Below the pieces are notes generated by a model. The model saw only the letters and a program-made list of their open reading frames with translations, made no database searches and was not told where the DNA came from. Below, in pieces: positions 42,934-50,938 of a DNA stretch of 64,000 nt. A program made the translations under genes and the position numbers. Location: assembly GCA_002346745.1 (NCBI GenBank), contig DEAL01000036.1, positions 567 through 64,566 on the forward strand, written 5' to 3'. Source of the stretch: Candidatus Neomicrothrix sp. UBA2983. Lineage in GTDB: Bacteria > Actinomycetota > Acidimicrobiia > Acidimicrobiales > MedAcidi-G1. How positions within the stretch are numbered: position 1 is the first letter of the stretch; the number at the start of each line of letters is the position of its first letter.

Positions 42934-43671
42934 GTGCCGCTCTCACCCCACACCGTCGGCGGCGGAGGGCCGACCACCGACCTGCCACTGACGCTGGCCG
43001 ACCTGCACGCCTCGCTGGCCGTGGGTGTCCGGCTGGACCTGCGGCTCGACCCGGTGCCGGACGACGCCTGGGACGGCCAGCGCGCCCTGGACCTGGTCGT
43101 CGGGGCCGGCTTCACGGGGGTCGGCGAGGCCCGCTCGGTCGGATCGGCCGTCGAGGTGCCCGTCGAGCGCCGCCGCAGCCTGCCCGACACGGTGGCACCG
43201 GGGATGCGCCTGCTGGTGGTCGGCCTCAACCCCAGCCCGGCCTCGGCCGACTCGGGCGTCGGCTACCACCGACCGGGCAACCGGTTCTGGCCGGCGGTGC
43301 TGGCCGCCGGGGTGGCCACCGCCGACCGGGACCCCCGGCACGCCCTCGCCGAGCACGGCCTCGGCATGACCGACCTGGTGCGACGGACCACCGCGCGGGC
43401 CGACGAGGTCGACGTCGACGAGTTCCGGGAGGGCTTCGCCCGCGTCGAGCGACTCTGCGCCTGGCTGCGCCCGCGGGCCGCCTGCTTCGTGGGCCTCGGT
43501 GGCTGGCGTGTCGTCGCCGACCGGAGGGCGGTGGCTGGCGTGCAGGAACGGGCCCTCGGCGGCACGCCCGTCTACGTGATGCCGCACACCTCGGGACTCA
43601 ATGCCCACAGCCGCCTCGACGACCTGACCGCCCACCTCCGTTCGGCCGCCCGCCTCGCCGATGAGGGGTAG
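42934..43671 (+). CDS. mug: G:T/U mismatch-specific DNA glycosylase (Mug type) with N-terminal extension
   Basis: Residues about 90-245 match Mug: GLNPSPASADSGVGYHRPGNRFWP (97-120) with the catalytic Asn, GMTDLVRRTTARADEV, and the MPHTSGLNAH wedge. Residues 1-90 are an extension with LVVGAGFTGV and RRRSLPDTVAPG, which resembles the end of a methyltransferase-like domain lacking its SAM-binding part. The enzyme removes uracil or thymine mispaired with G. The leaderless start GTG 42934 supports including the extension. Confidence 0.88.
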   Translation: MPLSPHTVGGGGPTTDLPLTLADLHASLAVGVRLDLRLDPVPDDAWDGQRALDLVVGAGFTGVGEARSVGSAVEVPVERRRSLPDTVAPGMRLLVVGLNPSPASADSGVGYHRPGNRFWPAVLAAGVATADRDPRHALAEHGLGMTDLVRRTTARADEVDVDEFREGFARVERLCAWLRPRAACFVGLGGWRVVADRRAVAGVQERALGGTPVYVMPHTSGLNAHSRLDDLTAHLRSAARLADEG

Positions 43672-43677
43672 GGCGCG

Positions 43678-44640
43678 TCAGGCGTTCGGGGCGAGGGTGC
43701 GGACGGCCACCATGGGGTCGACGCCACCGAGCGGCACGATCGCCAGGGCCGGGGTGGTGACGCCGTTGGCGACGTACTCGGCGATCCGGGCCCGGCACTG
43801 CTCGGACGTGCCGTGGACGAGCAGGTCGTCGACCACCTCCTCGGGGATCTCGTCAAGTGCCCCCTTCCGGTCGCCCGCCGCCCAGCGCTCCCAGTGCCCG
43901 CCCAGCTGGTCGGCCCGCCCCAGCCATTCGTGGAACGCCCGGTACACGGGCACGTTCAGATAGGCGGCCAGCAGGCGGCGCCCGCCGGCCAGCACGGCCT
44001 CCCGGTCGTCGCTGGGGCACACGAAGATGCGGGCGACGACCTCCCGGTCGGGACCCTGGCCGTTGACAATGCCGGCCACGGTGGTGACGTCGTCGGGCGA
44101 AAGCCAGTTGATGATCGCCCCGTCGGCCTCGCGGCCGGCCAGGCGCAGCATCCCCTCCCGCAGGGCGGCGACGAGGATCGTCGGCGGCTGCTCGGGAACG
44201 AGACCGAGGCGGAAGCCGTCGATCCTGAAGGAGTCGTACGCCTCGACCACCTTCTCGCCGGTGAGGGCGGCCTTCAGGAAGCGGACGGTGTCGCGCACCC
44301 GCTGGTAGGGCGCCTCGAAGGGGATGCCGTTCCAGCGCTCGACGATCACGTTCGACGACGACCCGATGCCTAGGGCGAAGCGGCCCGGGGCGGCGGCCGC
44401 CATCGTGGCGGCGCACTGCGCCAGCAGGGCCGGGCTGCGGGTGTAGGCGGGCAGGATCGCCGTGCCCAGCCGCAGCTCGGGCGCCCAGGCGGCGGCAAGG
44501 GCCAGCGGCGTGAGGCCGTCGGCATCGCTGGCCTCGGCGCTCCAGACGTCCGTGTAGCCGAGGTCCACGAGCTCCCGGTAGAGGCCCTGCTGGTCGTGGA
44601 GTCGCCCCGGCAGGGGGACCGTGATGCCGTACGCGGACAC
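43678..44640 (-). CDS. LLM-class F420-dependent oxidoreductase
   Basis: A 320-residue luciferase-like TIM barrel: YRELVDLGYTDVWSAEASDADGLTPLALAAAW, LRLGTAILPAYTRSPALLAQ, PGRFALGIGSSSNVIVERWNGIPFE and READGAIINWL. These are typical of F420-dependent reductases/dehydrogenases of actinobacteria. The substrate is unknown. GTG 44640 is 7 bases after GACGGT, and the gene is convergent with mug. Confidence 0.88.
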   Translation of the reverse strand: MSAYGITVPLPGRLHDQQGLYRELVDLGYTDVWSAEASDADGLTPLALAAAWAPELRLGTAILPAYTRSPALLAQCAATMAAAAPGRFALGIGSSSNVIVERWNGIPFEAPYQRVRDTVRFLKAALTGEKVVEAYDSFRIDGFRLGLVPEQPPTILVAALREGMLRLAGREADGAIINWLSPDDVTTVAGIVNGQGPDREVVARIFVCPSDDREAVLAGGRRLLAAYLNVPVYRAFHEWLGRADQLGGHWERWAAGDRKGALDEIPEEVVDDLLVHGTSEQCRARIAEYVANGVTTPALAIVPLGGVDPMVAVRTLAPNA

Positions 44641-44647
44641 GTCGGGT

Positions 44648-44653
44648 ACCGTC
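44648..44653 (-). promoter_or_regulatory. Possible -10 (GACGGT) before the LLM oxidoreductase
   Basis: Seven bases to GTG 44640. The hexamer is a weak match (xAnnnT only). Confidence 0.3.
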
Positions 44654-44746
44654 CTCTCTCGTCGTTTCCCTGGTCACTCGATGGCCCGTCCGGGCCCGAC
44701 GGCCAATGATCGCACGGGTTTCCGGCCTCCCCCGCAGTCGCCCGAC

Positions 44747-44776
44747 GGACACTGTCACAGTCCGTCCGCAGGATGT
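44747..44776 (+). promoter_or_regulatory. Palindrome and possible -10 (CAGGAT) before the Ser/Thr-repeat gene
   Basis: CAGGAT lies 6 bases before ATG 44781. Just upstream an 11-base perfect palindrome (actgtcacagt) sits where a -35 to -10 spacer would be, so it could be an operator. Confidence 0.3.
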
Positions 44777-44780
44777 GGCC

Positions 44781-45161
44781 ATGAACGAGCAACTCGCCCT
44801 CACCCCACCGCCGACCCGCCGTCGGACCGAGAGCCCCGACCACCGGCTGGACGGCCCGGTCCGGCCCACCCGACCCCGATACCGGCTCGACGCCCGCACC
44901 CGGGCCATCGGCCTGGCCGGCGTGCGGGCCGCCCGCGCCCGGCTGCGCCAGATCGCCGAGGCGGAGGCCGAGGCCGAGGGCCGCCCGGGTCCGGCCTCCA
45001 CCGAATCGTCCTCCGCCACATCGTCCTCCACCGCATCGTCCTCCACCGCATCGTCCTCCACCGCATCGTCCTCCCCAACCACGGAGGGCGAGGACGACCC
45101 CGCCGAGGCGGCCGGGCCCGCGGACACTCCCGACCCCGGCACCTGTCGGCGGGTCGCCTGA
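44781..45161 (+). CDS. 126-residue low-complexity protein with Ser-Thr-Ala repeats
   Basis: Residues 1-70 are basic and helical (RYRLDARTRAIGLAGVRAARARLRQIAEAEAE); residues 75-95 are tandem SSSTA repeats; the tail is acidic and Pro-rich. No family is recognised and there is no signal peptide. Supporting a real gene are the coding-like third positions, the in-frame repeat and the thermonuclease gene starting 7 bases after its stop. Confidence 0.55.
   Translation: MNEQLALTPPPTRRRTESPDHRLDGPVRPTRPRYRLDARTRAIGLAGVRAARARLRQIAEAEAEAEGRPGPASTESSSATSSSTASSSTASSSTASSSPTTEGEDDPAEAAGPADTPDPGTCRRVA
45006..45074. repeat. 15-bp tandem repeat (tcgtcctccaccgca)
   Basis: Four to five units, the first with two changes, encode the SSSTA repeats of the preceding gene. 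Each unit is five codons, so copy-number change keeps the frame. Confidence 0.85.
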
Positions 45162-45168
45162 GGATCCC

Positions 45169-45675
45169 GTGCGCCGCCTGCGTCCCGCGCCGCTGCTCCT
45201 GGTGCTTTCGTTGGTCGCCTGCGGGCCGTCGGCGCTGCCCGCCGACGGCCTGGGCTCGGTGGTCGAGGTGGTCGACGGCGACACGCTGGTCGTCGACCTG
45301 GCGGGACGCCACGAGACGGTCCGCCTGCTCGGCATCGACACCCCCGAGACCGTCCACCCCGACCGGCCGCCCGAGTGCTTCGGCGCCGAGGCGTCCGAGC
45401 GGCTGCGCCTGCTGCTGGCCCCCGGCGCCGGGGTGCGCATCCAGCGCGACGTCGAGCCCCGCGACCACTACGGCCGCCTCCTCGCCTACGTCGAGCGCCT
45501 CGCCGACGGCCTGTCGGTCAACCGGTCACTGGTCGAGAGCGGGCACGCCGCGGCGCTCCACATCGACCCCAACGACGCCCTCCGCCACGAACTGGCGGCC
45601 GCCGAGTCGCGTGCCCGGAGCGACGACCGCGGACTCTGGGGGGCCTGTGGCGGGCCCCACGCCCCCCTGGCCTAA
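45169..45675 (+). CDS. Thermonuclease-family (SNase-like) lipoprotein
   Basis: A 168-residue protein with a lipobox LSLVAC (Cys18) after a hydrophobic leader, so it should be exported and lipid-anchored. The SNase fold shows as VVDGDTLVVDL (35-44), RLLGIDTPETVHP (52-64), DHYGRLLAYVE and VNRSLVESGHAA. The catalytic Arg/Glu/Arg set appears present (RLLGID, DTPE, DHYGR context). GTG 45169 has GAGGA at 3 bases. Confidence 0.88.
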   Translation: MRRLRPAPLLLVLSLVACGPSALPADGLGSVVEVVDGDTLVVDLAGRHETVRLLGIDTPETVHPDRPPECFGAEASERLRLLLAPGAGVRIQRDVEPRDHYGRLLAYVERLADGLSVNRSLVESGHAAALHIDPNDALRHELAAAESRARSDDRGLWGACGGPHAPLA

Positions 45676-45717
45676 TCGACCACGACCGCGCCCATTCCCC
45701 GTCCGACGGACGTCGGG

Positions 45718-45723
45718 TACCGT
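45718..45723 (+). promoter_or_regulatory. -10 element TACCGT, leaderless start of the YdjC-like gene
   Basis: Six bases to ATG 45730. Confidence 0.55.
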
Positions 45724-45729
45724 TCCTCC

Positions 45730-46560
45730 ATGACCACCCTCGCCGAGGCCCTCGGCCACCGAGCCGACGACCGGCTCCTCATCCTCACCGCCGACCAGCT
45801 GGGGATGTGTCATGCCGCCAACCAGGGCGTGTACCAGGCCATCCGCAGCGGCCTGGCCACCGGGGCCTCGCTCATGGTCCCGGCCCCGTGGTCGCGCGAG
45901 GCGGCGGCCCACTACCGGGGCGAGCCCGTCGGCGTGCACCTCACCCTCAACGCCGAGCTGGACTGCTACCGCTGGCGACCCATCACGGTCGCCCCGTCAC
46001 TGCTGGACGGCGACGGCGGCTTCCCTCGCACGGTCGGCGACCTCTGGGACCATGCCGACCTGGACGAGACCCGTTCCGAGTGCCGGGCCCAACTGGAACG
46101 GGCCGTGCTCTGGGGCTTCGACGTCTGCCACCTCTCCACCCACCTCGGGGCCCTCCAGAACCGGCCTGAGTTCTTCGACGTGCTGCTGGACCTCGCCGTC
46201 GAGTACCGCCTGCCCATCCGGCTCGAGAGCGGCAACGCCGAGGCGCGGGCCGGATTCCCGTTCCGGTCCCTGGCCGCCGAGGAGGGGGTCCTCACCGTCG
46301 ACCATCACCGCCTGCGACCGTTGGCCGAGGCCTCCGTCCTGGAGCGACAGGCCATGGACCTGGAACCCGGCGTCACCGAGATCGTCGTGGAGCCCGCCGT
46401 CGACACCCCCGAGTTGCGGGCCCTCTGCGACAGCTGGGGCCGACGCGTCGACCACCACGACCTGGCCTGCGGCAACTCGGAACTGCGGGCCGACCTCGAC
46501 CGGGGCCACGTGACACTCGCCAACTGGCGCGACGTCCGCGACGCCCAGCGGGCCGCCTGA
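45730..46560 (+). CDS. YdjC/ChbG-family carbohydrate deacetylase-like protein
   Basis: The 276-residue protein aligns with YdjC: ILTADQLGMCHAANQGVYQAIRSG at the N-terminus, GVHLTLNAE, and CHLSTHLG in the place of the usual HxDSHxH. Family members have ADD(F/L)G as the metal and catalytic motif; here the second Asp is Gln (ADQLG). His of GVHLTLN and of HLSTH remain. The substrate is unknown and activity may differ. Confidence 0.82.
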   Translation: MTTLAEALGHRADDRLLILTADQLGMCHAANQGVYQAIRSGLATGASLMVPAPWSREAAAHYRGEPVGVHLTLNAELDCYRWRPITVAPSLLDGDGGFPRTVGDLWDHADLDETRSECRAQLERAVLWGFDVCHLSTHLGALQNRPEFFDVLLDLAVEYRLPIRLESGNAEARAGFPFRSLAAEEGVLTVDHHRLRPLAEASVLERQAMDLEPGVTEIVVEPAVDTPELRALCDSWGRRVDHHDLACGNSELRADLDRGHVTLANWRDVRDAQRAA

Positions 46561-46605
46561 CCCGGAGTCCACCAGGCGGGTTACGGGCCGCCTGACCCGG
46601 AGTCC
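46549..46605. repeat. 22-bp direct repeat pair spanning the end of the YdjC-like gene
   Basis: An identical 22-base sequence lies at 46549-46570 and 46584-46605, 35 bases apart. The first copy includes the last codons and stop of the gene, the second lies in the 51-base gap before the convergent SCP2 gene. Confidence 0.85.
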
Positions 46606-46611
46606 CGGCGC

Positions 46612-47007
46612 TCAGGCCTCGTCGAAGGTGCTGGCGGCCGCCAGACCGACCAGCGCCGCGGCGAACTCGGCGCTGCCGAGCACCGGTCGCAGGCCGAACA
46701 GGTACCGGGTGTAGTCACCCTCGACCTTGCAGCGGCCGGCCATGAAGGCGGCGTCGGGATCCAACTCGCCCCGGCACCAGGCCACGGCATCGGAGTAGCC
46801 CCAGGTCACCGTGGCGTCCTGGTCCCCGTCCCGGCCGGGCACCAGCTCGATCCGACCGTCGTCGACGACAAGCCGGAACTGCACCTTGCCGTGCGGCGTC
46901 TTGGAGACCGCGAAACGTGCGGTCCCCGACACCCCCGGACGTTCCGGCAGGTCCGCCAGCGCCCCGGCGAACTCCGCCAGCCACTCCTCGGACAGGAACG
47001 ACGCCAT
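46612..47007 (-). CDS. SCP2 sterol-binding-domain protein
   Basis: A 131-residue protein of the SCP2 fold: EWLAEFAGALADLP, VQFRLVVDDGRIELVPGRDGDQDATVTWGYSDAVAWCRGELDPDAAFMAGRCKVEGDYTRYL is the lipid-binding core (quoted in parts: DATVTWGYSD, AAFMAGRCKVEGD). It could carry a lipid or fatty acyl ligand. ATG 47007 shares a base with the mca stop (TGATG), so it is translated together with mca. Confidence 0.85.
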   Translation of the reverse strand: MASFLSEEWLAEFAGALADLPERPGVSGTARFAVSKTPHGKVQFRLVVDDGRIELVPGRDGDQDATVTWGYSDAVAWCRGELDPDAAFMAGRCKVEGDYTRYLFGLRPVLGSAEFAAALVGLAAASTFDEA

Positions 47008-47945
47008 CAGGTGCCTTCCCCTACGGCGTGTCGCCGGGCCAGGGCATCGACCTCGGCCTCGGACAGTCCCCGGATCCGGTCGAACAGGTCGGTCTCGAGT
47101 TCGCCCTCCGGCGGGCCGCCCACGAGGGTCTCGGCCAGCACGTAGTCGTCCCACGGGTAGGCGTCGCCGGCGACATCGTCGGGCAGCCCGAACCAGAACG
47201 GGGACGCCGGGTCGATCTGGGTGGCGTGCGCGCGCAGGGCGTCGCACCGGGCCTGCCAGTGCTCCCGGATCGGCACCTTGGTGGTGATCAGGTGGTCGTG
47301 GGAGGGTCGCTCGAACCACCAGTCGCCGTAGGGCGACTCGAGGCCGAGTTCGCCGAACATGGCGTGGAGTCGCTCGATCCGGGCCCGCGACCAGGTCGTG
47401 AAGTACAGCTTCAACGGCTGCCAGGGCTCGCCCGCCTCCGGGAAGCGCCCGGGCTCGCCGGCGGCCTCGAAGGCGGGCAGCGAGATGTCGTGCACCTGGA
47501 GGTGGTCGGGGTGCTTGTAGCCGCGGCGCTCGTCGGGGTACGTCACGATCACGTGGGGCCGGACCCGGCGGATGACCGCCACCAGCCGGCCCACGGCCTC
47601 GTCGAGGTCGGCGTTGGCGAAGGCCTCCGGATGTGCGTTGTGCTCGTCGTCGGCCATGCCCGAGTCGTGGTAGCCGAGCATGACGACCTCGTGGTAGCCG
47701 ATGATCGACGCTGCCCGGTCGAGCTCCTCGGCACGCACCTCGGGCAGGTTCTCACGGACCTCGGGACGGTCCATGGCGGGGTTGAGGATGTCGCCGGCCT
47801 CGCCGCCGGTGCAGCAGACCAGCACGCAGTGCACATCCCGGGCGGCACAGGCCGCCACCGTCGACGCCCCCTTCGAGGCCTCGTCGTCGGGGTGTGCGTG
47901 GACGGTGAGGAGCCGCAACTGCGATCCGTCGGTGTTCCCGGTCAT
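47007..47945 (-). CDS. mca: Mycothiol S-conjugate amidase
   Basis: Mca cleaves mycothiol conjugates to export mercapturic acids. The 312-residue PIG-L protein has VHAHPDDEASKGA (16-28), LGYHDSGMADDEHNAHPEAF, TYPDERRGYKHPDHLQVH, and a long C-terminal part with WFERPSHDHLITTKVPI that distinguishes Mca from MshB. ATG 47945 follows TACCGT by 8 bases. Confidence 0.92.
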   Translation of the reverse strand: MTGNTDGSQLRLLTVHAHPDDEASKGASTVAACAARDVHCVLVCCTGGEAGDILNPAMDRPEVRENLPEVRAEELDRAASIIGYHEVVMLGYHDSGMADDEHNAHPEAFANADLDEAVGRLVAVIRRVRPHVIVTYPDERRGYKHPDHLQVHDISLPAFEAAGEPGRFPEAGEPWQPLKLYFTTWSRARIERLHAMFGELGLESPYGDWWFERPSHDHLITTKVPIREHWQARCDALRAHATQIDPASPFWFGLPDDVAGDAYPWDDYVLAETLVGGPPEGELETDLFDRIRGLSEAEVDALARRHAVGEGT

Positions 47946-47953
47946 GGCAGGGA

Positions 47954-47959
47954 ACGGTA
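47954..47959 (-). promoter_or_regulatory. -10 element TACCGT, leaderless start of mca
   Basis: Eight bases to ATG 47945. Confidence 0.5.
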
Positions 47960-48071
47960 GCGGGCGCCCGTCCGGGAGCCGAGGCCATCGTGACCACGGC
48001 CGGGTCACGCTCCGCAGACCCGTGGAAGCCCGACGGTCCAGGCCCGCGGCCACCGTGAATGCGGACCGTGC

Positions 48072-48077
48072 TACCGT
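48072..48077 (+). promoter_or_regulatory. Possible -10 (TACCGT) for nfeD-SPFH
   Basis: This box lies 46 bases before nfeD ATG 48124, giving a leader of about 40 bases. A GTG 5 bases after the box opens a frame that runs into nfeD but is not coding-like. Confidence 0.35.
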
Positions 48078-48123
48078 CCGCGGTGCCGGGACGGAGCCGA
48101 CAGGAAGGGCAGGTGAGCGACGC

Positions 48124-48579
48124 ATGGACCCTGAGGTCTGGCGTTGGGTGTGGCTGGGCGCCGCCGCCGTGTTCATCGTCGGCGAGATCAGCATGGCCGG
48201 CACGTTCTTCCTCCTGCCGTTCAGCCTCGGTGCCGCCGTTGCGGCCGTGTTTGCCTTCTCGGGGGCCGGCACGGCGACCGGATGGATCGTCTTCGTCGTG
48301 GTCTCGCTGGCCGCCTCGTTCGCCGTGCGGCCCATCGTCCGGCGGTTGGACGCCACCGGCGACCCCATCAGCGTCGGCGCCGAGCGCCTGATCGGCCAGA
48401 CCGGCGTCGTAGTCACCGAATTGTCGGCCGGCGCCGACCGCATGGGTACCGTCCGGTTGGGCCGCGAGAAGTGGCACGCCGAGGCCACCGACGGCGGTGG
48501 CCTGGCCGCCGGCACCGAGATCGAGGTTGTCGAGATCCGCGGCACCCGGGCTATCGTGCGCCCGGTCGCGGCCGACTGA
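48124..48579 (+). CDS. NfeD-like membrane protein
   Basis: The 151-residue protein has two to three transmembrane segments (about 9-28, 31-47, 52-68) and a C-terminal OB-fold (about 85-150: [12 protein letters not shown]...[14 protein letters not shown]...[19 protein letters not shown]). NfeD OB domains bind or stabilise SPFH proteins, and the next gene is an SPFH protein 44 bases away, a conserved pair. Confidence 0.9.
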   Translation: MDPEVWRWVWLGAAAVFIVGEISMAGTFFLLPFSLGAAVAAVFAFSGAGTATGWIVFVVVSLAASFAVRPIVRRLDATGDPISVGAERLIGQTGVVVTELSAGADRMGTVRLGREKWHAEATDGGGLAAGTEIEVVEIRGTRAIVRPVAAD

Positions 48580-48623
48580 CCGAAGCCCCCCGCCCCCCGA
48601 GAATCCCAAGAGAGGAACCCGTC

Positions 48624-49622
48624 ATGGTTGGACTCATCGTCCTCGGCGTGATCGCCTTCGTCCTGTTCATCTTCGTGGCGAAGGCGATCAAGATCGTGCG
48701 CCCCTACCAGCGCGGGATCATCGAGCAGCTGGGCCGCTACAAGACCACGACGGATCCGGGCCTCAAGGTGATCATCCCGATCATCCAGAAGCTGATCCGC
48801 GTCGACATGCGGGAGCAGGTGGTCGACGTGCCACCACAGGAGGTCATCACCAAGGACAACGTGACGGTCACCGTCGACGCCGTCATCTACTACGAGCCGA
48901 CGGATGCCCAGCGTCTGGTCTACAACGTCGCCAACTTCATCCTGGCCGTCACGAAGCTGGCCCAGACCAACCTCAGAAACGTCATCGGCGAGATGAGCCT
49001 GGACGAGGCGCTGACCTCCCGGGACAACGTCAACGCCGCCCTGCGCCAGGTGCTCGACGACGCCACCGACAAGTGGGGCGTCCGGGTCGTGCGCGTCGAG
49101 ATCCAGCGCATCGACCCGCCGACCGACGTCATGGACGCCATGCACGAGCAGATGAAGGCCGAGCGCACCCGGCGGGCGGTGGTCCTCGAGGCCGAAGGCG
49201 CCCGCGAGGCCGCTGTCGCCCGTGCCGAGGGCGACAAGCAGGCCCGGATCCTGCACGCCGAGGGCGTCAAGCAGGAGGCGATCCTCGAGGCCCAGGGCGA
49301 GGCCGAGGCCATCCGCCAGGTCGCCGATGCCGACCGGTTCCGCGAGGAGACCGTCGCCCAGGGCGAGGCCGCCGCCGTCCGCTCGGTGTTTGGCGCCATC
49401 CACGACGGCGACCCCACACCCGACCTGCTGGCGATCAAGTACCTCGAGGCGCTCGGCACGATCGCCGACGGGCAGGCCACCAAGATCTTCCTGCCGACCG
49501 AGATGAGCGCCACGATGGGTTCGCTGGGCGCCATCGCCGAACTGTTCCGCGGCGACGACCCGGACGACGGGGGCGGCGACGAGTCCACCCCGATACCGAC
49601 TCCGGCGGCACCAGCCGACTAG
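48624..49622 (+). CDS. SPFH/band-7 membrane protein (stomatin/QmcA-like)
   Basis: The 332-residue protein has one N-terminal membrane segment (3-20), a band-7 domain (about 25-180, with [35 protein letters not shown] and [18 protein letters not shown]), a charged coiled coil rich in Ala/Glu (about 185-260) and an acidic tail. Such proteins form membrane microdomains or control membrane proteases. AGAGGA lies 8 bases before ATG 48624. Confidence 0.92.
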   Translation: MVGLIVLGVIAFVLFIFVAKAIKIVRPYQRGIIEQLGRYKTTTDPGLKVIIPIIQKLIRVDMREQVVDVPPQEVITKDNVTVTVDAVIYYEPTDAQRLVYNVANFILAVTKLAQTNLRNVIGEMSLDEALTSRDNVNAALRQVLDDATDKWGVRVVRVEIQRIDPPTDVMDAMHEQMKAERTRRAVVLEAEGAREAAVARAEGDKQARILHAEGVKQEAILEAQGEAEAIRQVADADRFREETVAQGEAAAVRSVFGAIHDGDPTPDLLAIKYLEALGTIADGQATKIFLPTEMSATMGSLGAIAELFRGDDPDDGGGDESTPIPTPAAPAD

Positions 49623-49629
49623 CGCCCCC

Positions 49630-50868
49630 TCAGCCGTTCGGCGAGCCGGCCCCGGCGGGGACCAGTTCGTCGTCGCCCTCGTCGTCCTCGACGAGGTCCC
49701 AGCCGCACAGCCGGGCCAGCAGCGGTCGACCCTCGTCGGGTCCGCTGGCGATCAGTTCGTCGCCCGCCGCCAGGCGCACGCCGCCCCGTGGCCGGTAGAC
49801 GTAGCGGCCGCCCCGCCGGATGGCGAGCACCGTGAAGCCCGGCTCGATGTTCATGTGCAACTCCGAGAGGGCGGCGCCGTCGATGGCGGACCCCTCGGCG
49901 ACCGGGTAGCGGACCACGACCTCGTCGGCCTCGCCGAGGGCGATCCCGAGGATCGGGTGGAGCTCCTCGTCCTGCTCGATCATCCAGACCATCATCTGGG
50001 CCTGGTCGCCGATGTCCTCGGCGGCCTCGGCCAGGTGCAGCAGGCCCCGAAGCGCCGACGGCTCGAGGTCGGCGCCGGCGGAGCGCAGCACCCAGAGCTC
50101 GAGGTGGTCCTTCATCTCGTCCAGGCGGTCCTCGAGGTGGCGGACCTCGGCGGCAAGGCCGCGGTCGCCCAGTACGAGGGCGCTGTAGGCCAGCCCGACG
50201 GCGGTCTCGGACAGGTTCTTCATCTCGACGAGCACGTCTACGGCCCGGTCGAGGTCGGTGACGGCGGCGTCGTCCTCGGCGTGGGGCGGCTCCCAGACCG
50301 GGGCGGCGGCCAGCTCCCGCAGGCGGGTGATGCCCTCCGGCGACCCGCGCAGGAACAGCACGTCGCCGGGGACGAGCACGGTGTCGCCGTCGACGTCGGT
50401 GTCCCACTCGCGGCCGCGGCGCACCGCCATCACCCGCATGCCGGCCTGGACGGGCAGTTCCAGCGCCGACAGGGGCCGGTGCGCCATGTGCGAGCCCTCG
50501 CTGACCAGGACCCGGTGCGACACCTCCTCGGCGTCGGACAGGTCGGCCACGAGCTGTGCGGGAATGCCCAGCCGGTGCGTGACGATTCGGGCGATGTCGA
50601 CGGCGTCGTTGCCCATCCGCTCGATGGCGGACACCACCTGGAGCACCGACGACATGCCCTCGGCGTCACGGGGGCTGCGAGCCGCCAGCACGCACACGGC
50701 ACGCATGTCGTGCACCAGTTCGCTCATCCGCTCTTCGAGCTCGAACACCTCCTCGGCCATGTCGGGATCGCCGAAGTAGACCGCGGCGTAGGCCAGGTCC
50801 ACCATCAGTTCCGAGGTGTCCTTGGCCTTGGCCAGCATGGCCCGCAGGTTGCGGGGTCTGTCGTCCAT
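49630..50868 (-). CDS. Duplicated PhoU-TrkA_C protein, probable regulator of the adjacent transporter
   Basis: A 412-residue soluble protein made of two copies of PhoU-like helical bundle plus TrkA_C (RCK_C) domain: PhoU 1-115 (LRAMLAKAKDTSELMVDLAYAAVYFGD), TrkA_C 116-200 (LELPVQAGMRVMAVRRG), PhoU about 215-310 (LVEMKNLSETAVGLAYSALVLGD), TrkA_C 320-400 (LHMNIEPGFTVLAIRRG). TrkA_C domains bind small ligands and gate cation channels. The SLC41/MgtE-type gene lies 70 bases upstream on the same strand, so a gating subunit for that transporter is likely. Confidence 0.85.
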   Translation of the reverse strand: MDDRPRNLRAMLAKAKDTSELMVDLAYAAVYFGDPDMAEEVFELEERMSELVHDMRAVCVLAARSPRDAEGMSSVLQVVSAIERMGNDAVDIARIVTHRLGIPAQLVADLSDAEEVSHRVLVSEGSHMAHRPLSALELPVQAGMRVMAVRRGREWDTDVDGDTVLVPGDVLFLRGSPEGITRLRELAAAPVWEPPHAEDDAAVTDLDRAVDVLVEMKNLSETAVGLAYSALVLGDRGLAAEVRHLEDRLDEMKDHLELWVLRSAGADLEPSALRGLLHLAEAAEDIGDQAQMMVWMIEQDEELHPILGIALGEADEVVVRYPVAEGSAIDGAALSELHMNIEPGFTVLAIRRGGRYVYRPRGGVRLAAGDELIASGPDEGRPLLARLCGWDLVEDDEGDDELVPAGAGSPNG

Positions 50869-50938
50869 CAGTTCCTCGCTCGAGGTCGGGGGTCAATGGT
50901 AGGTCCGGCGCAACGCCGGTCGGGTGGGAATCGGGTCA

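Noticed and set aside
45006..45074. CRISPR-like short regular repeat
   Set aside because: The repeats are contiguous 15-mers in a coding frame with no spacers.
44800..45468. Minus-strand frame of 222 codons with repeated Arg-Trp-Arg-Thr-Met units
   Set aside because: The repeat is the reverse reading of the SSSTA coding repeat and the frame is antisense to two better supported genes.
48059..48391. ORF starting at GTG 48083 after TACCGT and overlapping nfeD
   Set aside because: It is out of frame with nfeD, has no motif, and the nfeD start at 48124 fits the family; the TACCGT is better seen as a leadered promoter.
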